Shown here in pieces: positions 8,042 to 17,194 of a stretch of 44,542 nucleotides of DNA. How positions within the stretch are numbered: position 1 is the stretch's first letter; each line of letters begins with the position of its first letter. This DNA is from Shewanella surugensis. Its GTDB lineage: Bacteria; Pseudomonadota; Gammaproteobacteria; Enterobacterales; Shewanellaceae. The notes under the pieces are model-generated. The model was not told the origin of the DNA and searched no databases. It saw only the letters and a program-made list of their open reading frames with translations. The position numbers and the translations under genes are program-made. Location of the stretch: the NCBI RefSeq assembly GCF_023284005.1, contig NZ_JAKIKS010000036.1:1-44542 (forward strand), given 5' to 3'.

Positions 8042-8500
8042 TTAAACGGCTTCGTTTACCAGAGCATGGAGTGCCATATTATCAAGGTTATGGATGGGTA
8101 GATGAGGATGTTTTTGCACTAAATCAGTATATTTTTTTTGCAAAAAATGGACCAGCTGGATGACATCTTGTTGCTGCTTGCTCCGCTTAAGTCTTTCTTT
8201 GCCATAATCAAAGCGTCCTCTTGCCGCTTCGGGATCGAGACAAGCAAGGTAAAGCTGACTTAATCCGGATAATAGCGGCAAGTATTGCTGGCTAAAACTG
8301 ACCGCTTGCTGTTTCTGCAGCTCAGGTTGATGGGTATTTAATTGATACTCATTCATATCAGTGAAAAAAACCTTCATTTTTCTCTCGAAGCTTGTTAGCT
8401 CATCTTGATGACTTTCTGCTAAGTGGCTATTGATAATGACTTCAGTGAGCATGGTATTCATTTTAAGAAACCACGGTTCTTCTAAGATAGGATCGGACAC
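8042..8500 (-). CDS. Unknown soluble helical protein
   Basis: About 152 aa starting at GTG 8500 (reading MSDPILEEPWFLKMNTM), chosen because CAGGAG lies 8 bases upstream; an in-frame GTG at 8548 would add 16 residues but has no good ribosome binding site. The protein is predicted to be mostly helical, rich in Gln, His and Leu, without membrane segments. I do not recognise the family. It lies just downstream of the 249-aa gene in the minus-strand trio that sits between the PatG-like pair and the GNAT/GH25 genes. Confidence 0.55.
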   Translation of the reverse strand: MSDPILEEPWFLKMNTMLTEVIINSHLAESHQDELTSFERKMKVFFTDMNEYQLNTHQPELQKQQAVSFSQQYLPLLSGLSQLYLACLDPEAARGRFDYGKERLKRSKQQQDVIQLVHFLQKKYTDLVQKHPHLPIHNLDNMALHALVNEAV

Positions 8501-8557
8501 GATGAATACTCCTGTGGGTAATGTAAAGGGACGGGGATAACGGGGCACATGTTGGCG

Positions 8558-9307
8558 TTATTCCTCTTTGTCATCGAATAATTGTTTTAAAAAAGAGGAA
8601 TCTTTTTGGCTATATGGTTTTTCATTGTTTAGTGGCTTGCGATTTTGCTCTTTGTTCATATTCGTTCCCTCATAAATGATATTGGACACGCTATCAATGG
8701 ATGCTTGAGTGGTGTTATTTTCAGTGATGAACGACTGTTGGGACTCATCACTAGACATAGGTTGAAGGCGTTTAGATGCTGTACTAGAGGGCGTAATTGA
8801 GCTATTAGCTGTAATTGTCATCTCTTCCTGAGAATGGCAATGGTCTAATTCTGATGTATCAGCTTGGCGATTCTTTTCTATGGCAGCATCGGAGCTTGTC
8901 GTATCTGAAATCGCCTCTACGGGGGGGATTTTTCTTTCTGATTGAGAGGTTATCATCCATTGCTGGCTGATGTCTTCATCGGTGTAGGTGGGGCTGAGCT
9001 GGTTTAAAGCTTGATAAAAATGTTCAATAAGTAGATGAAACTGATTTAAGTGTTGTCTTTCTGCTTCATTTGATGAATTGAGTTGATTATGGCGCTTAAT
9101 ATTAATGGCCATGATCTGAGTCGAGTCATGAATAAGGGAGTTTACCAGTATTTGAGAGACCGATTGACTGGTGACTTGAAGTTGTAATAGCGCTATTTTT
9201 TTTGCCCAGTTTAGTAGGTCATTCTTATCTGTTTTTTCTGTTTTCTCATTTTGAAATAATTGTTTAATTGTATCTAGCAAAGATAAATATTTTGGTATTT
9301 CAATCAT
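8558..9307 (-). CDS. Unknown protein with helical N-terminus and disordered tail
   Basis: A 249-aa protein with no recognised family. Residues 1-110 look helical (MIEIPKYLSLLDTIKQLF onward); residues about 120-220 are rich in Ser, Thr, Glu and Gln and probably disordered; the end KDSSFLKQLFDDKEE could be a short recognition helix. ATG 9307 has AGGATA upstream. It is the first gene of the minus-strand trio. A scaffold or adaptor shape is suggested by the composition but nothing more can be said. Confidence 0.55.
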   Translation of the reverse strand: MIEIPKYLSLLDTIKQLFQNEKTEKTDKNDLLNWAKKIALLQLQVTSQSVSQILVNSLIHDSTQIMAINIKRHNQLNSSNEAERQHLNQFHLLIEHFYQALNQLSPTYTDEDISQQWMITSQSERKIPPVEAISDTTSSDAAIEKNRQADTSELDHCHSQEEMTITANSSITPSSTASKRLQPMSSDESQQSFITENNTTQASIDSVSNIIYEGTNMNKEQNRKPLNNEKPYSQKDSSFLKQLFDDKEE

Positions 9308-9773
9308 AGTATATCCTATAATAATCGAATAGAAGCTAATTTTATTTTTGTCAATTAATTTATTGAGTGATATTTAAAGGTTATTTTATAGATAAGGTAG
9401 TCATAAGGATCAATAAATAGACCACATTATCAAATTGGACACTTGCGTCCCTATTTATTTTAGCTATGGACAGTTTTGGGGTTTGATAACGGAGGAAATG
9501 ACTATTTTTTATTCATGGGGTTTGTTTTATTTAATACTCAGAAAAATATAACCATGTGACCCCATTTTATTATTAGTATGGTTTTGTTTGTTTGCATATA
9601 TGGGATGTATTCATCCAATATTAAAATGTTCGTGGTCGATTTTATCCATTGATAAAAGTTGGCTATATTAATGCTTTCGTTGTGTCTACATGTTAATCGT
9701 TTGATGAATGTTATATTAAATAAAATAATTTTCAGATAATAAAAATAAAGTAGCAATAAGAGAGAACTATAAT
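9308..9773. other. Divergent intergenic region
   Basis: An AT-rich gap of about 470 bases between the minus-strand trio and the GNAT gene, presumably holding promoters for both directions. A short palindrome-like GGACACTTGCGTCC lies near 9439. I see no supported gene; a minus-strand open frame at 9538-9804 has unlike-protein composition and overlaps the GNAT start. Confidence 0.45.
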
Positions 9774-10286
9774 ATGCAAGAAATCCCCTTAAGGCAGCCC
9801 GCAATATCTGAACTTTATCTCATGCCGGTTTCTCTGGAAATGGCGGAGGCTATCTTTCCTTTGATGAGTGCTAAGATTTGTGAGGGTTTGGCCATAAAAC
9901 CGATAGAATCGATTAATGATGTGAGACATTTTATTAAAGGGACTGACTCATTGCAAAAAGGACGTTTTTTTATTGTTCATCACTCTTTAGGTATCATCGG
10001 TGGGATAAGTTTTGGTTTGATTAATGATAGAGAAAGACTAATAACTGCATTATTAAGTTACTGGGTTGGAGACGAGTATCAAGGTAATGGTTATGCCACT
10101 ACAGCACTTTCTTCATTAATGTATACTTTGAAAAATCAGGGGGTGACACAATATTTAGCACAGGTTTTCCCCTATAATATAGCCTCTCAAAAGGTGCTTA
10201 AAAAGTTAGGTTTTGAGTGCCTTGACCCTAATATGTATCAAGATGGTTTCTCGGGGTTAGTCGACTTTACTCTGATATTGATTTGA
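9774..10286 (+). CDS. GNAT-family N-acetyltransferase
   Basis: A 170-aa acetyltransferase of the RimJ/RimL-like branch. The acetyl-CoA binding segment is recognisable as YWVGDEYQGNGYATTAL (about residues 101-117), with the family's Q-x-G-x-G/A loop, followed by a typical motif B stretch NIASQKVLKKLGFE. Such enzymes transfer acetyl groups from acetyl-CoA to protein N-termini, amino sugars or small molecules; the substrate cannot be read from sequence. ATG 9774 has only a weak purine-rich stretch upstream. It lies alone between the minus-strand trio and the GH25 gene. Confidence 0.85.
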   Translation: MQEIPLRQPAISELYLMPVSLEMAEAIFPLMSAKICEGLAIKPIESINDVRHFIKGTDSLQKGRFFIVHHSLGIIGGISFGLINDRERLITALLSYWVGDEYQGNGYATTALSSLMYTLKNQGVTQYLAQVFPYNIASQKVLKKLGFECLDPNMYQDGFSGLVDFTLILI

Positions 10287-10453
10287 TATTGACATTCACG
10301 TTATGTGAGTTTAATCCTGCTTATATTTAGGCTTTGCATTTAATGGATAGTTTTATCCAATAATAATAATCGGGTGGTTGATATGGTTATTATTATCTAT
10401 TTGGTATTGATTTTGCTCTGTTGAAGATACATTTAATACAGAGAATACCAATA

Positions 10454-11206
10454 ATGTTTAAAATCAATCAATCGAAAAAAACCAAAATACGCGTTATGTT
10501 GATATTAGGGCTTATATTGGTTTGGTATATAGCCGATTTATATGTCAAACCTTTATTATCCGATAATTATTCCATTCAGGGGATCGATGTGTCTCACTAT
10601 CAAGGACGGATTGATTGGCCACAAGTTAATCGTCAGCTATTTCCTTTTGCTATCGCGAAGGCTACGGGGGGAGAAACCTATGTGGACCCTGAGTTTCATA
10701 TTAATTGGCATGGCATGAGAGAAAATGGCTTAATTCGGGGGGCTTATCATTTTTTTTATGCCGCTGATGATCCACAAAAACAAGCGCTGAAATATCTTTC
10801 GGTAGTAGGGGAATGGAACCCGGCTGATTTACCGCCCATATTGGATATTGAAATAACCGATAATATGAATGGCGTGGCTATTCGCGAGAGGAGCTTGGTA
10901 TGGTTGAATATCGTGGAGAAAGAGACTCAGCGAAGGCCGATAATTTATACCAATTCGTTTTTTTCGAAAACCTATTTAAATGATCCCCGTTTAGCAAGGT
11001 TTCCGCTTTGGATAGCGCAATACAGTGCAGAATTATCGGTTTTGCCAGAGCCTTGGAAGGATAAAGGGACGTGCCGTAATACTTGGTGCCTTTGGCAGCA
11101 TTCTCAAAATGGTAAGGTGACGGGGGTCAATGCCCCTGTAGACTTAAATCATTTTAATGGTAATTTACCGTCGTTGAAAAAATTTATTCGTGATTCACAT
11201 CAATAG
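10454..11206 (+). CDS. Membrane-anchored GH25 lysozyme
   Basis: About 250 aa starting at ATG 10454; an in-frame TTG at 10421 is less likely. A basic N-terminus and a single hydrophobic helix (about residues 15-35) act as signal anchor, putting the catalytic domain in the periplasm. GH25 signatures are clear: GIDVSHYQGRIDW near the start of the domain, AKATGGETYVDPEF, GAYHFFYA, the acidic pair in PPILDIEI, and VDLNHFNG at the end. Family members cut the N-acetylmuramic acid to N-acetylglucosamine bond of peptidoglycan. All expected acidic residues appear present, in contrast to the T4-type homologue at 3317. It lies 27 bases upstream of the 544-aa gene and is probably co-transcribed. Confidence 0.85.
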   Translation: MFKINQSKKTKIRVMLILGLILVWYIADLYVKPLLSDNYSIQGIDVSHYQGRIDWPQVNRQLFPFAIAKATGGETYVDPEFHINWHGMRENGLIRGAYHFFYAADDPQKQALKYLSVVGEWNPADLPPILDIEITDNMNGVAIRERSLVWLNIVEKETQRRPIIYTNSFFSKTYLNDPRLARFPLWIAQYSAELSVLPEPWKDKGTCRNTWCLWQHSQNGKVTGVNAPVDLNHFNGNLPSLKKFIRDSHQ

Positions 11207-11232
11207 GAAATGGGTAAAAAGGAGGGGTGAAT

Positions 11233-12867
11233 ATGTTAATCATTGCGGGAGAACGACTCACCTGCACCGCAATGAATAACGCGGTTTCAAAAAATAGGAA
11301 TTTGATGGAGCAAGTTCATCATGTCTTCAATGCAATGTTTGCCGATGCAAAACAGACTTTAGCTTTGCTTGAAGAAAGAAAAGCGGAGGATAATACTGAG
11401 TTAAAGGAAGTGTTAGTTCAAGTGATAACCCATTTTGGACTATTTCGGGTAAGTTATCAAAAACAGTTAAGTAAGTGGATTGATAGTGAGCACTATCGTG
11501 GGGATGATAAACCTCATTATTATCATGCTTCAGGAGAAGAATCTTGGCAGTTTCAGCAACGAGAATATCGATTTTGGTATGAGGCGGCTATTGCTTTGGA
11601 TGCTTGGATACAAAGTCGAGATTGCAGGCTCTATGAGAAAAAATTGGCACAGGCGGTGTATCAAAATCCGTATATTGATATTTTAATGAACAGTTTGATT
11701 CATAAATTATACTATCAAATTAATCAACTAATTGAGAGTAATCGGGACATTTTTTACGATGTGACCATGGAGCTGCTAAGTGGGCAAACACTCTTAAGAA
11801 TGATCTCGAATAATGGCCAACTGCAGTTGGCGACATCTTTTGGCAGTTATCGAAACAGACTTAATCAAGATGGGACAGTACACTGCAATAACAACGTCTT
11901 ATTTGCTCAAAAAGTCACCTATGATGCACCGATGAGTATTTTGACAACACCTCAGGATTATCCATTGAGAGACAAAGTGGTGTTACTACATGATATGGCG
12001 GATTATTTTGGCAAACAACAAGCGTGGGAACCCCAAACCGCAGCGCAAGGCTTAGTTGAAAATGAGATAAAAGCGGATTGCAGTGTCAGTATAGGCGGAG
12101 GACAAGGGAAAGTGAGCCAAGCATGTGTTCCCGATGTGGCCTCTTCGCTTAGCCGTAAACTGAGAGGTGTTGGATTGAATCATACCTGTCGAGATGAAAC
12201 GGCATTGTCGAGCTTATTGGCAAGAAAACAGCAATTGTTTTTATGGGCTGGGCACTCTTCGTCTGTGATTAGGATGCTCAAAGTGGCTTGTTGGGCTCAG
12301 GCCAGCCAATCTGAGTTAACGGCATTATCACAAGCATTGATGGCCTTTTGGCGGTTAGATTATGATGGTCGTTGCCAATACCCTTTTCATACCTTGCACG
12401 AGGTGATGGATATGGCAAAAAATGTGGGGGTAAACTATCAAATTAATACCCATAAAAAAGGGCCGGAGTGTATTCATATCGATAGTATTGATCGAGACTA
12501 TCTTGAGCGGTTTATTGAAGAAATGGGCACACAATTAGAGAGTCTTTTTAAGCTGAGTGATACTCAGGTATCAACGAAGCATAACCCGACTTCAGTGGAA
12601 CATAATCTAAATGAGATGCATGAAAATGCGACTCGGGAGAGAAAACGGGCTAAAGCCGATGAATTATTGACCGAACTTAAACAAGCGATGGCCAAACTCA
12701 GTGAAGAAAAGTTTAATCAAGCGATGGATCAACCCATTCAATCAAGAATGAATGCTTTTTCTTCAACGGAACGGACGGTACCTGATAAGGCGTTTGCATC
12801 CTTTTATGAGGCATTATGTTCATTGCAGACTCTATTGATGGAGATGAAAAGCAGTTTGGGGGATTAG
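11233..12867 (+). CDS. Large protein of unknown function, following GH25 lysozyme
   Basis: About 544 aa, unrecognised. ATG 11233 is chosen because GGAGG lies 7 bases upstream; GTG 11227 would overlap it. No signal peptide or membrane helix is evident. The protein is mostly helical, with an N-terminal Trp/Tyr-rich part (about 80-130), a region with Gly- and Cys-containing loops (about 285-330), LWAGHSSSVIRML near 340, and a charged helical C-terminus (about 455-544) that may form a coiled coil. Tight spacing to the GH25 gene suggests a shared role. The lysozyme neighbour hints at envelope targeting, but no enzymatic motif can be defended. Confidence 0.55.
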   Translation: MLIIAGERLTCTAMNNAVSKNRNLMEQVHHVFNAMFADAKQTLALLEERKAEDNTELKEVLVQVITHFGLFRVSYQKQLSKWIDSEHYRGDDKPHYYHASGEESWQFQQREYRFWYEAAIALDAWIQSRDCRLYEKKLAQAVYQNPYIDILMNSLIHKLYYQINQLIESNRDIFYDVTMELLSGQTLLRMISNNGQLQLATSFGSYRNRLNQDGTVHCNNNVLFAQKVTYDAPMSILTTPQDYPLRDKVVLLHDMADYFGKQQAWEPQTAAQGLVENEIKADCSVSIGGGQGKVSQACVPDVASSLSRKLRGVGLNHTCRDETALSSLLARKQQLFLWAGHSSSVIRMLKVACWAQASQSELTALSQALMAFWRLDYDGRCQYPFHTLHEVMDMAKNVGVNYQINTHKKGPECIHIDSIDRDYLERFIEEMGTQLESLFKLSDTQVSTKHNPTSVEHNLNEMHENATRERKRAKADELLTELKQAMAKLSEEKFNQAMDQPIQSRMNAFSSTERTVPDKAFASFYEALCSLQTLLMEMKSSLGD

Positions 12868-13471
12868 AGGACTAAGTCGATTGTTTAAATCGACATCTCA
12901 GATCATGTTGAAATTAATTTATGTTAGACAAGTTGAGCTGATACTCTTAAGCCATATCGCTATGGGATGATATGTTGTATCGAAAGATTTAGTGTATCGT
13001 AGCCTCTGCTAGCCAGAGGTGCGGCTGTTTTGGTCATAGATGCTTAATGCTCACTAGGGAGCATTAAGCATTTGTAGCAACAAACGTAATGAGAAAGGTA
13101 ATTATTTTGGATCCATTCATTATTTTAACACAAAAAGAGGGGCTGTAATGTGTTAAATCTCGTTTCAAGTAAAAACCCAGATAGAAGTAATCCTCTGCTT
13201 TATCTATTAAAAACCAGTGCGAATACAAATATGACCTTTGCGGCCCATAGTAGGGCATTAGGATTACTTTTATTGCTAAAAAAGCCAAATTAACTTCTTC
13301 TGTTTTAGATGTTTGATGAGCATGATAATTAAATTTGTAGAATTGACCTTATCTTGTTGCTATTTTTTGTGTTTAATCGCGATAGTCGGCTTTATCTGAG
13401 TATATTCTTGGCACATATTTACGTTAGGAATACACTCAAAGGTAGTGACTTAAAACGCGTTTAGTGATCCT
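12868..13471. other. Intergenic stretch with hairpin and a doubtful minus-strand reading frame
   Basis: Six hundred bases between the 544-aa gene and the ABC pseudogene. It holds the 12-bp perfect hairpin at 13041-13070. A 74-residue minus-strand frame (13064-13288), reading MPYYGPQRSYLYSHW and EDYFYLGFYLKRDL, has protein-like composition and could be the tail of a lost gene, but no family is recognised. The remainder shows nothing clear. Confidence 0.35.
13041..13070. terminator. Perfect 12-bp hairpin, possible terminator
   Basis: TGCTTAATGCTC pairs perfectly with GAGCATTAAGCA around a 6-base loop, followed by TTTG on the plus strand and by TCTAT on the minus strand. The TAA stop of the minus-strand 74-residue frame lies inside the 3' arm (13064-13066). 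It may end the GH25/544-aa transcript, although the T-run is short. Confidence 0.5.
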
Positions 13472-14780
13472 ATGAGTGAGAAAAAGCAAAGCACGAATTC
13501 AGTGGCGAGTAAGCCTGTTACAACTTGGCCGTTGGTCAAATTATACTGGCAGTCAGATCATAAAAAAATAGCCTATTTCTATTTGATTACCTTACTTGTT
13601 TTGACCTTGTTTTTGGTCGCAATGAATGTTGCGGTGACTTTATGCTCTTTTATGACTTTATTATGGATATTATCGGGACCGCTGGCGGTTAATTTGGGGG
13701 AGTTTGGGAACGATTCATATTTCAGGTTACCTCGTGTGGATTGCATTAATGTACAGTTTTGCGGGCACGTATATAACGCATAAAATAGGTAAAAAATTAA
13801 TAGGGTTAAATTTTAAGCAACAGAGGGAAGAAGCCGATTTTCGTTTTAATGCGGTGCGGATCCGAGCTAATGCTGAAAATATAGCGCTTTATCAGGCACA
13901 AGATAAAGAAAAAACGGGTATTCTTCGTTCTTTTAGTCAAGTTATCGATATTACTTTGCAGGTTATTAATCGAGAGAAAATGTTACTGTATTTTACGGCT
14001 GGGTTTAACCAAATTTCATCAGCTTTTAGTCAAGTTGAAAACTCATTATCTTTTTTTGTGAATGCCTACACTGATATTGCTCAGTGGTACTGCGTGTAAC
14101 AACGTTCATGAATAAAATGCAAGAGGTTGACCATAATTGCCGCTGTAAAACAGCTTGAGCGTGAAGAGCATAATCGTACCTCTGTGATGGCTAAAAACTT
14201 AAGGCTTCAAACACAAACTGGCTACACTTTACTTGATGGGATTAATGTCAGCTTTGAGGCGGGTAAAAATCATCTGATTAAAGGGCCTTCTGGTGTGGGA
14301 AAAAGTACCTTTATTAAAGCATTGGCAGGGATTTTTCCTTTTGCTTCAGGCGTGGTTAAGTTGCCTGCGGGTAAAAAATAGATGTATTTACCGCAGAGAT
14401 CTTACTTTCCTTTAGGGACATTGCGAGAGGTTTTATTGTATCCTGGTGAGCAAAATAATAGTGATGATGAGTTGTGTGATTTATTGGACAAAGTGGGCTT
14501 GCCGCGGCTTAAAATCGAGCTCAATGAGAGAAGAAATTGGAGTGAGATCTTATCACTGGGGGAACAACAAAAAATGGCCTTTATGCGTGTTATTCTGAGT
14601 GCTCCTGATTGGGTCTTTTTAGATGAGAGTACGGGATCTCTTGATCAAGATAACGAGCAAAAACTTTATTATTTGCTTAAAACAGCATTACCCCATTGCT
14701 CAATTGTTAGCGTGGCACACCGTGAGAGCGTGGCTGATTATCACGATGAAACTGTGTTATTTAAGCCTATAGAATCTTAG
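13472..14780 (+). pseudogene. ABC exporter (YddA/SbmA-BacA-like, fused permease-ATPase), decayed
   Basis: The pieces match a fused membrane-ATPase transporter with an SbmA/BacA-type membrane domain, normally near 580 aa. Frame one starts at ATG 13472 (VKLYWQSDHKKIAYFYLI) and jumps from LVAMNVA straight to VTLCSFMTLLWILSGPLAV, implying an in-frame loss of roughly 120-150 residues near 13635. A frameshift near 13710 moves the reading to GYLVWIALMYSFAGTY. Another break occurs around 14090-14125. The ATPase keeps Walker A GPSGVGKST, LSLGEQQ, Walker B WVFLDES and an H-loop, but a TAG at 14379 interrupts it before MYLPQRSYFPLG. With several independent lesions it cannot make a working transporter. 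Confidence 0.85.
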
Positions 14781-15365
14781 TCATTTAAAGATAAACAGTT
14801 AAAGATTAGTGGCAGACTAGGTGGATAACAATTTGTGTATTGTGTACTGCGTCTAGTTTGGATCTAGCTGAAAATGGGCGACGTATATTGGAATGACAAT
14901 AGCGAGTTCTATAATGAATATCACTGAACTTACTCGGTTTATCATTTAGTGACGTGAGACAGAATGCTATCATCAACAATACCTTGTCAGCAGTCAATAA
15001 CCACGACTTTAATGTATTATAGAAGAGACTCGATTGGTTGACAGGCTCTTTTGTGCTTGCTTAACTGAAAGTAATTATACGCTCGAATTAATCAGGGAAT
15101 ATGCAATCAGCATCTTTTTTGCATGTATAGCCAAGCGTAAAGATATGATTTTTTGGGTGCTATTTTTAATTTCTATTGCAGACAATCAGTATTCTTCGTG
15201 TGATTATCTGCTTGTTCTAAGTTAAGTTGAAGTTGCTTAAACGGGGGCTTTCAACTTGTCATTTCAGTAACAGACTAATTGATTTTGTTATGTTAATGAG
15301 TCAATGCAGCTTCCTTTATTCTAGATGTGAAAACCTTATTTCATGATTTTATTTAGAGGTTGAAA
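14781..15365. other. Intergenic stretch without supported gene
   Basis: About 585 AT-rich bases between the ABC pseudogene and the peptide transporter. Short open frames on both strands (for example 15034-15225) lack ribosome binding sites and recognisable content. The bases just before 15366 (AGAGGTTGAAA) give a ribosome binding site for the transporter. Confidence 0.4.
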
Positions 15366-16820
15366 ATGTCAGTAGCAATGGTGAATAAAAAGAAGTTTAG
15401 AGTCATGTTTTTCATAGAAATGTGGGAACGTTTTGCTTTCTATGGGTTTCAAACATTATTTATGCTATTTATCGCTCAGGAGAAGCTGCCTTCTCAAGAA
15501 GCCTATATGATCTTTGGTATCTTTTCGGCATTGTTGTATACATCTCCTGTGATTGGTGGCGTACTTGCTGATCGCGTTATTGGCTTAAAACGTGGGTTAC
15601 TGCTTGGCACAATTGTTTTAATTTTAGGTTATTTTATTCTTTCTATTTCAACAACAATGAATATGATTATTGCCGCTTTATCACTCATTGCGATAGGGAA
15701 TGGATTTTTTAAACCGACACCTTCTGCGATAGTGGCAAAAATATATGATCAGGATGCAACGCAATCAAAAGTTGCATTTACTTACTTTTATATGTCCATT
15801 AATATTGGGGGGATCCCCGCATTAACCATTACGCCTTTGATCGCAATATACAGCTCTTATCATTTGGCATTTTTTTTATCTGTTATTGGTATGCTATTAG
15901 GGTTAGGAAATTATTTATTCAAACGTCATTTATTTGATGATGTCAATAGTGCCGGTGATCTATTAGCATTAACAACGGTGAAAATAATAGCAATATCAGT
16001 GACATTATTATTATTATTCTCTTTGTTTAATCTTATTCTTCACTTTTTAAATATATCATTTTACATGTTGCTTATTTTTAGTTTAATGGTATTTTTTTAT
16101 TTGATTATCATTAATCAATCCTCACCCACTAAAGAAGTCAAATTTAAGTTTTATGTCGGGATAATATTATTGTTGGAATCAGTGGCATTTTGGGTGGTAT
16201 ACAATCAAATGTTTTCAACTATCCTTATGTTTTCAGCTAAAAATGTGGATTTATATTTATTGGGTTTTCGGTTGAGCCCGGCAAATTTAGTGATTGCGGA
16301 AGGATTAGCCATTGTTATTTTTAGCCCTGCTATTGCCAAATTTTATACCATGTTGAAGCGTAACAAAATGAAGTTAACAGTGCCATTTCAGTATGCGATT
16401 GGACAGGTATTTGCTGGCATGAGTATGCTGATACTAGTGCTTGCGGGGACTTTTTTTTCACACAATGCGCAGATAAACCTCTTTTGGGTGGTGGGTGCAT
16501 TAGCTTGTTTTGCAGTGGGTGAAATATTAATATCAGCATTAGCGTTATCAATGGTTGCACTTTATTTTCCTAAAAAAATTAATGCATTTTGTTTGGGGGT
16601 GTTTTTTTTGACCGTCGCGGCAGGAGGCGCAATTGCAGGGAAGCTAGCGGCCTTATTTGTTGCTTTTCCTAAGAGCACCGCTGTGACAAAAAGCTTGAGC
16701 ATATATGTCAATTACTTTTTATGGTTGGGTGTGATTTCTGCCGCTTTTGGTTTGTTATATTTATTGGTTGCCATTGCTATTCAGCGAGCAGCAAAGCGGA
16801 TGCAAGTAAATATAGATTGA
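15366..16820 (+). CDS. POT-family proton-dependent peptide transporter
   Basis: About 484 aa starting at ATG 15366 after AGAGG; a TTG at 15360 is in frame but less likely. It belongs to the proton-coupled oligopeptide transporter (PTR2) branch of the major facilitator superfamily. The signature FIEMWERFAFYGF near the N-terminus contains the conserved ExxER motif for proton coupling, and FFKPTPSAIVAKIY and YMSINIGG match the second family signature region. About 12-14 hydrophobic helices are visible, and the length fits DtpA/TppB-like transporters that import di- and tripeptides. It has no operon partner. It appears intact, unlike the ABC gene before it. Confidence 0.9.
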   Translation: MSVAMVNKKKFRVMFFIEMWERFAFYGFQTLFMLFIAQEKLPSQEAYMIFGIFSALLYTSPVIGGVLADRVIGLKRGLLLGTIVLILGYFILSISTTMNMIIAALSLIAIGNGFFKPTPSAIVAKIYDQDATQSKVAFTYFYMSINIGGIPALTITPLIAIYSSYHLAFFLSVIGMLLGLGNYLFKRHLFDDVNSAGDLLALTTVKIIAISVTLLLLFSLFNLILHFLNISFYMLLIFSLMVFFYLIIINQSSPTKEVKFKFYVGIILLLESVAFWVVYNQMFSTILMFSAKNVDLYLLGFRLSPANLVIAEGLAIVIFSPAIAKFYTMLKRNKMKLTVPFQYAIGQVFAGMSMLILVLAGTFFSHNAQINLFWVVGALACFAVGEILISALALSMVALYFPKKINAFCLGVFFLTVAAGGAIAGKLAALFVAFPKSTAVTKSLSIYVNYFLWLGVISAAFGLLYLLVAIAIQRAAKRMQVNID

Positions 16821-17194
16821 GTTTTGTAAAAGCGGATTTATCATTATCAATGAGTGATCTTTAAAGAGTATTAAATTGATAAGTTGTTTTTGAGCAGCCT
16901 CGATAAACGATCCCTTATGGTTAACACTTTTATTGAAGGTTATGGATTGGATTTATGTGTTAATAAGAGGCCCACTTGAGTTCAAAAATAGGCCCATTAT
17001 TCACCATTGATATAGCTACCTACATTATATAGGTTCATCAATATCGATAGCATTTTTCTGCTCGTTTCTTTATTTGTCTGTCTGGCTGTTATGAATTGGG
17101 GTTATTATGGCAATCTAAGGATTAACTCATCATAAGCTAGACTTATTAACGTAACTTATTAGGGGAAAGGTGTCGCGTTTAAGGAGCGAGGCTA
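16821..17194. other. Intergenic stretch without supported gene
   Basis: About 370 bases without a supported gene on either strand. AAGGAG at 17181-17186 serves the methyltransferase start at 17195. No convincing hairpin terminator follows the peptide transporter. Confidence 0.4.

Noticed and set aside
9538..9804. 88-codon minus-strand frame overlapping the GNAT start
   Set aside because: AT-driven composition, overlaps a clear gene and lacks a ribosome binding site.
11480..11686. 68-codon frame inside the 544-aa gene, and similar frames inside volA-like, effector and reductase genes
   Set aside because: They are out-of-frame shadows of well-supported genes.
428..12867. Complete contractile injection system or type VI secretion system
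   Set aside because: Only the ATPase resembles such systems. No sheath, inner tube, spike, baseplate or tape-measure protein is present in this window.
15034..15225. 63-codon plus-strand frame before the peptide transporter
   Set aside because: No ribosome binding site, low-information composition and no recognisable protein pattern.
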